Origin: Mesostigma viride
Lineage: Eukaryota; Streptophyta; Mesostigmatophyceae; Mesostigmatales; Mesostigmataceae
Reading direction: 5' to 3'
Assembly (NCBI GenBank): GCA_009746045.1
Contig: RPFO01000156.1
Span: 3,113,762-3,156,261 of the forward strand
Length of the DNA: 42,500 bases
Positions 1 to 10,147 of this stretch are shown here, one piece after another. Position 1 is the stretch's first letter. Each line of letters starts with the position of its first letter. Under the pieces are notes generated by a model. The model was not told the DNA's origin, ran no database searches, and saw nothing but the letters and a program-made list of their open reading frames with translations. Both the position numbers and the translations under genes were made by a program.

Positions 1-3000
1 TAGATGCACCAGCCCCGGGCGTGTCGCAGACAGTAATCACTACGTAGGCCGCGGTGCCGCACCTCGGCGCAGGTTTTTTCAGCTGTGCATGGAGAAAAAA
101 ACGTGTCTCAATCCAGGAACCCCCGTCGGTTCATCATGTCAGCCTAGAAAACTGGAGCGGTGGAGCCACAACTAACGGGAAAGCCGCATTCAAATTCGCC
201 TAGCCCACGGGTCACAATTGGCCGACAGGTAGATGCAGCCAGCCCCGGGCGTGTCGCAGACAGTAATCACTACGTAGGCCGCGGTGCCGCACCTCGGCGC
301 AGGTTTTTTCAGCTGTGCATGGAGAAAAAAACGTGTCTCAATCCAGGAACCCCCGTCGGTTCATCATGTCAGCCTAGAAAACTGGAGCGGTGGAGCCACA
401 ACTAACGGGAAAGCCGCATTCAAATTCGCCTAGCCCACGGGTCACAATTGGCCGACAGGTAGATGCAGCCAGCCCCGGGCGTGTCGCAGACAGTAATCAC
501 TACGTAGGCCGCGGTGCCGCACCTCGGCGCAGGTTTTTTCAGCTGTGCATGGAGAAAAAAACGTGTCTCAATCCAGGAACCCCCGTCGGTTCATCATGTC
601 AGCCTAGAAAACTGGAGCGGTGGAGCCACAACTAACGGGAAAGCCGCATTCAAATTCGCCTAGCCCACGGGTCACAATTGGCCGACAGGTAGATGCAGCC
701 AGCCCCGGGCGTGTCGCAGACAGTAATCACTACGTAGGCCGCGGTGCCGCACCTCGGCGCAGGTTTTTTCAGCTGTGCATGGAGAAAAAAACGTGTCTCA
801 ATCCAGGAACCCCCGTCGGTTCATCATGTCAGCCTAGAAAACTGGAGCGGTGGAGCCACAACTAACGGGAAAGCCGCATTCAAATTCGCCTAGCCCACGG
901 GTCACAATTGGCCGACAGGTAGATGCAGCCAGCCCCGGGCGTGTCGCAGACAGTAATCACTACGTAGGCCGCGGTGCCGCACCTCGGCGCAGGTTTTTTC
1001 AGCTGTGCATGGAGAAAAAAACGTGTCTCAATCCAGGAACCCCCGTCGGTTCATCATGTCAGCCTAGAAAACTGGAGCGGTGGAGCCACAACTAACGGGA
1101 AAGCCGCATTCAAATTCGCCTAGCCCACGGGTCACAATTGGCCGACAGGTAGATGCAGCCAGCCCCGGGCGTGTCGCAGACAGTAATCACTACGGTAGGC
1201 CGCGGTGCCGCACCTCGGCGCAGGTTTTTTCAGCTGTGCATGGAGAAAAAAACGTGTCTCAATCCAGGAACCCCCGTCGGTTCATCATGTCAGCCTAGAA
1301 AACTGGAGCGGTGGAGCCACAACTAACGGGAAAGCCGCATTCAAATTCGCCTAGCCCACGGGTCACAATTGGCCGACAGGTAGATGCAGCCAGCCCCGGG
1401 CGTGTCGCAGACAGTAATCACTACGGTAGGCCGCGGTGCCGCACCTCGGCGCAGGTTTTTTCAGCTGTGCATGGAGAAAAAAACGTGTCTCAATCCAGGA
1501 ACCCCCGTCGGTTCATCATGTCAGCCTAGAAAACTGGAGCGGTGGAGCCACAACTAACGGGAAAGCCGCATTCAAATTCGCCTAGCCCACGGGTCACAAT
1601 TGGCCGACAGGTAGATGCAGCCAGCCCCGGGCGTGTCGCAGACAGTAATCACTACGGTAGGCCGCGGTGCCGCACCTCGGCGCAGGTTTTTTCAGCTGTG
1701 CATGAAGAAAAAAACGTGTCTCAATCCAGGAACCCCCGTCGGTTCATCATGTCAGCCTAGAAAACTGGAGCGGTGGAGCCACAACTAACGGGAAAGCCGC
1801 ATTCAAATTCGCCTAGCCCACGGGTCACAATTGGCCGACAGGTAGATGCAGCCAGCCCCGGGCGTGTCGCAGACAGTAATCACTACGGTAGGCCGCGGTG
1901 CCGCACCTCGGCGCAGGTTTTTTCAGCTGTGCATGGAGAAAAAAACGTGTCTCAATCCAGGAACCCCCGTCGGTTCATCATGTCAGCCTAGAAAACTGGA
2001 GCGGTGGAGCCACAACTAACGGGAAAGCCGCATTCAAATTCGCCTAGCCCACGGGTCACAATTGGCCGACAGGTAGATGCAGCCAGCCCCGGGCGTGTCG
2101 CAGACAGTAATCACTACGGTAGGCCGCGGTGCCGCACCTCGGCGCAGGTTTTTTCAGCTGTGCATGAGAAAAAAACGTGTCTCAATCCAGGAACCCCCGT
2201 CGGTTCATCATGTCAGCCTAGAAAACTGGAGCGGTGGAGCCACAACTAACGGGAAAGCCGCATTCAAATTCGCCTAGCCCACGGGTCACAATTGGCCGAC
2301 AGGTAGATGCAGCCAGCCCCGGGCGTGTCGCAGACAGTAATCACTACGGTAGGCCGCGGTGCCGCACCTCGGCGCAGGTTTTTTCAGCTGTGCATGGAGA
2401 AAAAAACGTGTCTCAATCCAGGAACCCCCGTCGGTTCATCATGTCAGCCTAGAAAACTGGAGCGGTGGAGCCACAACTAACGGGAAAGCCGCATTCAAAT
2501 TCGCCTAGCCCACGGGTCACAATTGGCCGACAGGTAGATGCAGCCAGCCCCGGGCGTGTCGCAGACAGTAATCACTACGGTAGGCCGCGGTGCCGCACCT
2601 CGGCGCAGGTTTTTTCAGCTGTGCATGGAGAAAAAAACGTGTCTCAATCCAGGAACCCCCGTCGGTTCATCATGTCAGCCTAGAAAACTGGAGCGGTGGA
2701 GCCACAACTAACGGGAAAGCCGCATTCAAATTCGCCTAGCCCACGGGTCACAATTGGCCGACAGGTAGATGCAGCCAGCCCCGGGCGTGTCGCAGACAGT
2801 AATCACTACGGTAGGCCGCGGTGCCGCACCTCGGCGCAGGTTTTTTCAGCTGTGCATGGAGAAAAAAACGTGTCTCAATCCAGGAACCCCCGTCGGTTCA
2901 TCATGTCAGCCTAGAAAACTGGAGCGGTGGAGCCACAACTAACGGGAAAGCCGCATTCAAATTCGCCTAGCCCACGGGTCACAATTGGCCGACAGGTAGA

Positions 3001-6000
3001 TGCAGCCAGCCCCGGGCGTGTCGCAGACAGTAATCACTACGGTAGGCCGCGGTGCCGCACCTCGGCGCAGGTTTTTTCAGCTGTGCATGGAGAAAAAAAC
3101 GTGTCTCAATCCAGGAACCCCCGTCGGTTCATCATGTCAGCCTAGAAAACTGGAGCGGTGGAGCCACAACTAACGGGAAAGCCGCATTCAAATTCGCCTA
3201 GCCCACGGGTCACAATTGGCCGACAGGTAGATGCAGCCAGCCCCGGGCGTGTCGCAGACAGTAATCACTACGGTAGGCCGCGGTGCCGCACCTCGGCGCA
3301 GGTTTTTTCAGCTGTGCATGGAGAAAAAAACGTGTCTCAATCCAGGAACCCCCGTCGGTTCATCATGTCAGCCTAGAAAACTGGAGCGGTGGAGCCACAA
3401 CTAACGGGAAAGCCGCATTCAAATTCGCCTAGCCCACGGGTCACAATTGGCCGACAGGTAGATGCAGCCAGCCCCGGGCGTGTCGCAGACAGTAATCACT
3501 ACGGTAGGCCGCGGTGCCGCACCTCGGCGCAGGTTTTTTCAGCTGTGCATGGAGAAAAAAACGTGTCTCAATCCAGGAACCCCCGTCGGTTCATCATGTC
3601 AGCCTAGAAAACTGGAGCGGTGGAGCCACAACTAACGGGAAAGCCGCATTCAAATTCGCCTAGCCCACGGGTCACAATTGGCCGACAGGTAGATGCAGCC
3701 AGCCCCGGGCGTGTCGCAGACAGTAATCACTACGGTAGGCCGCGGTGCCGCACCTCGGCGCAGGTTTTTTCAGCTGTGCATGGAGAAAAAAACGTGTCTC
3801 AATCCAGGAACCCCCGTCGGTTCATCATGTCAGCCTAGAAAACTGGAGCGGTGGAGCCACAACTAACGGGAAAGCCGCATTCAAATTCGCCTAGCCCACG
3901 GGTCACAATTGGCCGACAGGTAGATGCAGCCAGCCCCGGGCGTGTCGCAGACAGTAATCACTACGGTAGGCCGCGGTGCCGCACCTCGGCGCAGGTTTTT
4001 TCAGCTGTGCATGGAGAAAAAAACGTGTCTCAATCCAGGAACCCCCGTCGGTTCATCATGTCAGCCTAGAAAACTGGAGCGGTGGAGCCACAACTAACGG
4101 GAAAGCCGCATTCAAATTCGCCTAGCCCACGGGTCACAATTGGCCGACAGGTAGATGCAGCCAGCCCCGGGCGTGTCGCAGACAGTAATCACTACGGTAG
4201 GCCGCGGTGCCGCACCTCGGCGCAGGTTTTTTCAGCTGTGCATGGAGAAAAAAACGTGTCTCAATCCAGGAACCCCCGTCGGTTCATCATGTCAGCCTAG
4301 AAAACTGGAGCGGTGGAGCCACAACTAACGGGAAAGCCGCATTCAAATTCGCCTAGCCCACGGGTCACAATTGGCCGACAGGTAGATGCAGCCAGCCCCG
4401 GGCGTGTCGCAGACAGTAATCACTACGGTAGGCCGCGGTGCCGCACCTCGGCGCAGGTTTTTTCAGCTGTGCATGGAGAAAAAAACGTGTCTCAATCCAG
4501 GAACCCCCGTCGGTTCATCATGTCAGCCTAGAAAACTGGAGCGGTGGAGCCACAACTAACGGGAAAGCCGCATTCAAATTCGCCTAGCCCACGGGTCACA
4601 ATTGGCCGACAGGTAGATGCAGCCAGCCCCGGGCGTGTCGCAGACAGTAATCACTATACGGTAGGCCGCGGTGCCGCACCTCGGCGCAGGTTTTTTCAGC
4701 TGTGCATGGAGAAAAAAACGTGTCTCAATCCAGGAACCCCCGTCGGTTCATCATGTCAGCCTAGAAAACTGGAGCGGTGGAGCCACAACTAACGGGAAAG
4801 CCGCATTCAAATTCGCCTAGCCCACGGGTCACAATTGGCCGACAGGTAGATGCAGCCAGCCCCGGGCGTGTCGCAGACAGTAATCACTACGGTAGGCCGC
4901 GGTGCCGCACCTCGGCGCAGGTTTTTTCAGCTGTGCATGGAGAAAAAAACGTGTCTCAATCCAGGAACCCCCGTCGGTTCATCATGTCAGCCTAGAAAAC
5001 TGGAGCGGTGGAGCCACAACTAACGGGAAAGCCGCATTCAAATTCGCCTAGCCCACGGGTCACAATTGGCCGACAGGTAGATGCAGCCAGCCCCGGGCGT
5101 GTCGCAGACAGTAATCACTACGGTAGGCCGCGGTGCCGCACCTCGGCGCAGGTTTTTTCAGCTGTGCATGAGAAAAAAACGTGTCTCAATCCAGGAACCC
5201 CCGTCGGTTCATCATGTCAGCCTAGAAAACTGGAGCGGTGGAGCCACAACTAACGGGAAAGCCGCATTCAAATTCGCCTAGCCCACGGGTCACAATTGGC
5301 CGACAGGTAGATGCAGCCAGCCCCGGGCGTGTCGCAGACAGTAATCACTATACGGTAGGCCGCGGTGCCGCACCTCGGCGCAGGTTTTTTCAGCTGTGCA
5401 TGAAGAAAAAAACGTGTCTCAATCCAGGAACCCCCGTCGGTTCATCATGTCAGCCTAGAAAACTGGAGCGGTGGAGCCACAACTAACGGGAAAGCCGCAT
5501 TCAAATTCGCCTAGCCCACGGGTCACAATTGGCCGACAGGTAGATGCAGCCAGCCCCGGGCGTGTCGCAGACAGTAATCACTATACGGTAGGCCGCGGTG
5601 CCGCACCTCGGCGCAGGTTTTTTCAGCTGTGCATGAGAAAAAAACGTGTCTCAATCCAGGAACCCCCGTCGGTTCATCATGTCAGCCTAGAAAACTGGAG
5701 CGGTGGAGCCACAACTAACGGGAAAGCCGCATTCAAATTCGCCTAGCCCACGGGTCACAATTGGCCGACAGGTAGATGCAGCCAGCCCCGGGCGTGTCGC
5801 AGACAGTAATCACTATACGGTAGGCCGCGGTGCCGCACCTCGGCGCAGGTTTTTTCAGCTGTGCATGAAGAAAAAAACGTGTCTCAATCCAGGAACCCCC
5901 GTCGGTTCATCATGTCAGCCTAGAAAACTGGAGCGGTGGAGCCACAACTAACGGGAAAGCCGCATTCAAATTCGCCTAGCCCACGGGTCACAATTGGCCG

Positions 6001-7127
6001 ACAGGTAGATGCAGCCAGCCCCGGGCGTGTCGCAGACAGTAATCACTATACGGTAGGCCGCGGTGCCGCACCTCGGCGCAGGTTTTTTCAGCTGTGCATG
6101 AAGAAAAAAACGTGTCTCAATCCAGGAACCCCCGTCGGTTCATCATGTCAGCCTAGAAAACTGGAGCGGTGGAGCCACAACTAACGGGAAAGCCGCATTC
6201 AAATTCGCCTAGCCCACGGGTCACAATTGGCCGACAGGTAGATGCAGCCAGCCCCGGGCGTGTCGCAGACAGTAATCACTATACGGTAGGCCGCGGTGCC
6301 GCACCTCGGCGCAGGTTTTTTCAGCTGTGCATGAAGAAAAAAACGTGTCTCAATCCAGGAACCCCCGTCGGTTCATCATGTCAGCCTAGAAAACTGGAGC
6401 GGTGGAGCCACAACTAACGGGAAAGCCGCATTCAAATTCGCCTAGCCCACGGGTCACAATTGGCCGACAGGTAGATGCAGCCAGCCCCGGGCGTGTCGCA
6501 GACAGTAATCACTATACGGTAGGCCGCGGTGCCGCACCTCGGCGCAGGTTTTTTCAGCTGTGCATGAAGAAAAAAACGTGTCTCAATCCAGGAACCCCCG
6601 TCGGTTCATCATGTCAGCCTAGAAAACTGGAGCGGTGGAGCCACAACTAACGGGAAAGCCGCATTCAAATTCGCCTAGCCCACGGGTCACAATTGGCCGA
6701 CAGGTAGATGCAGCCAGCCCCGGGCGTGTCGCAGACAGTAATCACTATACGGTAGGCCGCGGTGCCGCACCTCGGCGCAGGTTTTTTCAGCTGTGCATGA
6801 AGAAAAAAACGTGTCTCAATCCAGGAACCCCCGTCGGTTCATCATGTCAGCCTAGAAAACTGGAGCGGTGGAGCCACAACTAACGGGAAAGCCGCATTCA
6901 AATTCGCCTAGCCCACGGGTCACAATTGGCCGACAGGTAGATGCAGCCAGCCCCGGGCGTGTCGCAGACAGTAATCACTATACGGTAGGCCGCGGTGCCG
7001 CACCTCGGCGCAGGTTTTTTCAGCTGTGCATGAAGAAAAAAACGTGTCTCAATCCAGGAATCCCCGTCGGTTCATCATGTCAGCCTAGAAAACTGGAGCG
7101 GTGGAGCGGTGGAGCGGTGGAGCGGTG
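1..7127. repeat. Tandem satellite array, about 30 copies of a 230-233 bp unit
   Basis: The same unit recurs head to tail from the left edge of the window (first copy partial, with a 1-bp deletion near position 9) to about 7127. Unit length changes along the array. Units up to about 1190 are 230 bp and read CACTACGTAGG at one site. Most units from about 1190 to 4640 are 231 bp with CACTACGGTAGG. Units at about 4650 and from 5340 onward are 233 bp with CACTATACGGTAGG. A second variable site reads GCATGGAG, GCATGAAG or GCATGAG. Outside these two sites the units are virtually identical, which indicates recent homogenisation. A 72-91 codon open frame recurs in each unit, but it starts at GTG and looks like a by-product of the repeat. 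No Pol III boxes, rRNA or snRNA were recognised. A centromeric or other heterochromatic satellite is possible but not shown. Confidence 0.97.
7095..7126. repeat. 8-bp microrepeat GGAGCGGT x4 at the satellite edge
   Basis: The last satellite unit breaks down into four perfect tandem copies of GGAGCGGT. Internal units carry this octamer once, in the segment preceding GGAGCCACAACTAACGG. The expansion sits exactly where the array stops and repeat R1 begins. Confidence 0.9.
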
Positions 7128-7129
7128 AA

Positions 7130-8640
7130 CTTACATATATGCAGGGTAGGCCATGTATAACTGCCGTCAAAGTCAGGGGGGTCAAGACGAGCGTTTTCAT
7201 TTTTGGTAGAATGTGCATTTTGAATTATGTTGTAAGACCTAGGCACCTACCACTTCAGGGATGATAAACAATTAGTTTCTGAACAGTTTGAGCCATTGGG
7301 GTCATCATTTGGGTGGGTATACCAGCAGTTACACCCAGTACAGCCCATAGGGGTACCGTTGGTAAAAAGCAACCAAGGGGGTAGGAGTGGGCATACTACC
7401 TACTAATACCTACTAATATGGCCCCCAACCATGCCACACAATACATTTCCCTTCCACAATGATGGGGAAACATAACTGCATCATCACACTGCCCTTACAT
7501 GGCACCTATGTGCAGGTGCCACCTTGTCCATGCACGTAGGTAACGTGGTACGGATACCCTACGCAAGGCATGCATTCTAGGAGGCAGCCACCAACAAACT
7601 AGTGATTTTAAGCCTATTTCAGCTTGCCCTAGCAAGGATAAACTAGGCCTAAGCTGCTATAGCTTGCCAGGTGATGGCCAGCACACCTGGTGGCACATGC
7701 TGACGATGGGAAGCTTCTACTCACCGGTTACATGCTTGATGATGCCACAGAGACCAGCCAACTGCCTCACACTCATGCAATATGTGTGTGGGAAATGTAT
7801 AACAAACATATATGGAGGTATTCAAACCCATACAGCCTCTAAAACTTATCACCATCACCCTGTGGCAGGTCAACTGACTGAGGGAAGCATCTAAGAAGGG
7901 TGTTTTAGAAAGGGGCCAGGCCAGGGTCAAGAAAGAGCATGAATAATGCAAAAAGAATGTGCTACACAAGCTAGAACGTATATATAAACGTAAAACATCG
8001 ATAGGAAAACGATGCTTAAGCTTTACCAGGCATGGATGGCGTTACCTTGGCCCAGGCGGTGGCCGCAAAATGGCGCATTTCGGCACACCAAAGTTGTGCA
8101 GCATGGTCGCTGGATTCGGCGATTTCTGGCCACCCTTGCACGTTTACGACTACTATGTATCATAAAAAGTACAAAGAAACCAATATATCCTTTAAAATAC
8201 GCCGGAAAGGTATTGCTGTCAACGTTTCTATCGTCCGGCCTGATCGCAGTTTTTTCCAGCAAGAACGCTGCCGACACCTATCAAATGGCATTCCCGCGAA
8301 CCAAAAATTGGCCTGTATCATCTTTAGGGCGTATAAAATCAATTTCCTGAGTTTGGTCAGAAAATTCGAACGCAAACGTAAATGCCATGCGTGGGCGCAA
8401 GCCGCCATGGCCAGGTCGTCGTTTTCTGGAATGCACGTTGTACGTGAAAAAGTACCCTGACCCTTTGTACTTTGACCGGCCAGAACACCTCTATAACTTT
8501 GTCAGAAGTATGCAAAACCTAGTACCATGCTGTGAGGAAAATTATAAACTTTCGATCTTCTCAGCTAAACGTTTCCTAATTCTCAATAGTTTTCGCGGCA
8601 TTTGGTCCCCCGAGAAGGGGCCGACGTGTCGGCTGTAACT
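7130..8640. repeat. Dispersed repeat R1, copy 1
   Basis: From CTTACATATATGCAGGGTAGG onward this stretch matches 38543-39241 closely and in the same orientation over about 700 bp. Its right part (about 7420-8480) matches 40217-41330 more weakly. Blocks conserved in the second comparison include GGATGGCGTTACCTTGGCCC near 8034, CCTGATCGCAGTTTTTTCCA near 8238 and GCGCAAGCCGCCATGG near 8395. Several ORFs of 60-142 codons lie here, but none keeps a consistent frame between copies and none resembles a known protein, so I annotate no gene. The repeat probably derives from a DNA transposon or an old non-autonomous element. Its right end abuts truncated element A near 8681. Confidence 0.75.
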
Positions 8641-8683
8641 CAGTTTTAGGCGGAAAATCGGCAGCCAGACCATTTAGGGGTTA

Positions 8684-10144
8684 GGTGGCTGCCCCGTCCC
8701 CTCTGGCCTTGTGACAGTTGCTTCAGCAGCCTCCTCTTGCTCGTCATCTTCCAGCAGGGACAGACCATCATCCACCACCAGAGGATTGTTCGCTGGTGCT
8801 GCCTGGCTCTGGCCTGGCTCCTCAACCCAGCTGGGAGGGCCTGGCCCGTCTGCAGGCCAGATTGCATGTGGCCTTCTCTCCTTGACATGAGCCCAGGACA
8901 ACCTGTACACGTGCCTGGGATCCTTTTCCAAAGCCACCAGGCAAGATCTGTTAGCTTCCTCCACACGAGTGACAACCCCATCCTGCCACTTCCCCCGCTT
9001 GCCTGGAATAGATGGTTCCTTCCACATCCTGACCTTCAGCCCCACCTGAGGCCTCAGCACATTCCAGTTCTTGTCCTTACGTCTCAGCTGGGCAAATAAC
9101 CTATCTGCCTTTCTAAGACTGGCCTGCACCACGTTCTCAGGCAACAAGCTATACTGCAGGGCCAGGGGAGAGACAGCCACACCATCAAAGTAATAGTTAA
9201 CCCTGTGGTTCAGCTGCTCTTCTATCCCCTTACACCAGGCTGCCCTCTCTAAGGCAGATGCCACAAGTGGCACTGACTCTGCTGCTAGCACCACTGTCTT
9301 CACTTCACGTATGGATCTCTCTACAGCCCCTCAATGCTGCCCATGACTCTCCCTGGGGACTACCACCAGCTTACAAGGCAGCTGGTCCTGATGCTTGAGC
9401 AAACAGTCAAACTGCAAGTCTGCTTGCACACTCTTGCACACCCCAAAGCCTGGGATCAGGGCCTTCATACCCAACAACAAGTGGTGCTCCTGCATACCAG
9501 GCAGAACGTCTATCAGCCTGTATCTGCTGAACCTGTCCACCCCCACCAATATATACAAGCCCCTGATATGCTGGATATCCATCTGGATGTCGCCACGCTC
9601 CCTAGCAGGCTCCCTAGCATGGGACTGAGGTGGGTGAACAGCATTCTCCTGGCAACCATAGTTCTCAGCAGCAGCCTGGTCCCACAAAGGCTCCCTACCT
9701 AGCTTCCAAGCAAACATTGCTGCCTGCCCAGAATGCCCAAACATGTGATGCAACCTATGGCCAGCCTCAGCATAGCTCAGCACTCTCTCAGTACTGACCT
9801 GGCGAGACGTCTGAACCGTGTGTGGGGACACATGATCCACTCCTGAGGTTCCAGGGCTTCCCTGCAGGCCGTCCTGACGCCCCAAGTCAGGTCCTGCACC
9901 CTGGACCGCTCCAGGCCCTTCCAGCAAGGTCCTTTGGCCCTCCAGGCCAGCACCTGCTGGAGACCCACCACCTGCATGAGGCATAGGGAATTCAGCTGCA
10001 GCATTGTTAATAATTGCAATCCAGTGGAAGAACAACATCTTTACACCCTTGGTGCTGCACAAGGGGCACACCCCCGTCCTTATGTACATCCAGCACACCT
10101 TCCCCTAGGGGTGATTGACTATTTACAGGGGATGATGTAGCTAG
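8684..10144 (-). pseudogene. Element A integrase region, broken and truncated
   Basis: The translated minus strand shows an integrase N-terminal region (GHRLHHMFGHSG, one expected Cys replaced by Tyr in ENYGCQ), then a catalytic core with MDIQHI, ADLQFD and GAVERSIRE supplying the two Asp and the Glu. These would perform strand transfer of the element's cDNA. Defects compared with B: an extra 4 bp near 10010 shifts the frame just upstream, and a 3-bp change creates an in-frame TGA at 9333-9331, immediately before the catalytic Glu segment. The frame remains open on both sides of that stop. The C-terminal SH3-like part (VGLKVRMWKEP) is present, and the sequence ends in the linker before the protease domain. 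Confidence 0.85.
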
Positions 10145-10147
10145 TCA
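10139..10147 (-). promoter_or_regulatory. Candidate stop-codon readthrough site at the gag/pol junction of element A
   Basis: On the minus strand the gag stop codon is TGA (10147-10145), followed by CTA GCT. The frame then stays open for more than 40 codons into the pol leader (LATSSPVNSQ ... GVLDVHKDGG) until a small insertion near 10010. UGA followed by CUA is a well-known leaky context in viral and cellular readthrough genes. A complementary TAGTCA lies about 27 nt downstream of TGACTA, and CCCCTAGGGG follows it, so local structure is possible. Element B has the same nucleotides at 28229-28235, although its gag frame has shifted by an indel. Readthrough itself is not demonstrated. Confidence 0.6.

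Noticed and set aside
1-7127. CRISPR-like array or tandem RNA genes in the satellite
   Set aside because: Units are nearly identical along their full length, with no unique spacers. No 5S, snRNA, spliced-leader or tRNA signature was recognised.
160-7128. Thirty tandem ORFs of 72-91 codons, one per satellite unit
   Set aside because: They start at GTG, differ only through frame shifts caused by unit-length variants, and overlap the next copy. They resemble no protein. An open frame inside a homogenised repeat is expected to recur.
7959-8460. ORFs 7959-8165 and 8032-8460 in R1 as a host gene
   Set aside because: The related copy at 40713-40979 shares only a short HGWRYLGPGG stretch in one frame, with indels elsewhere. 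No domain was recognised.
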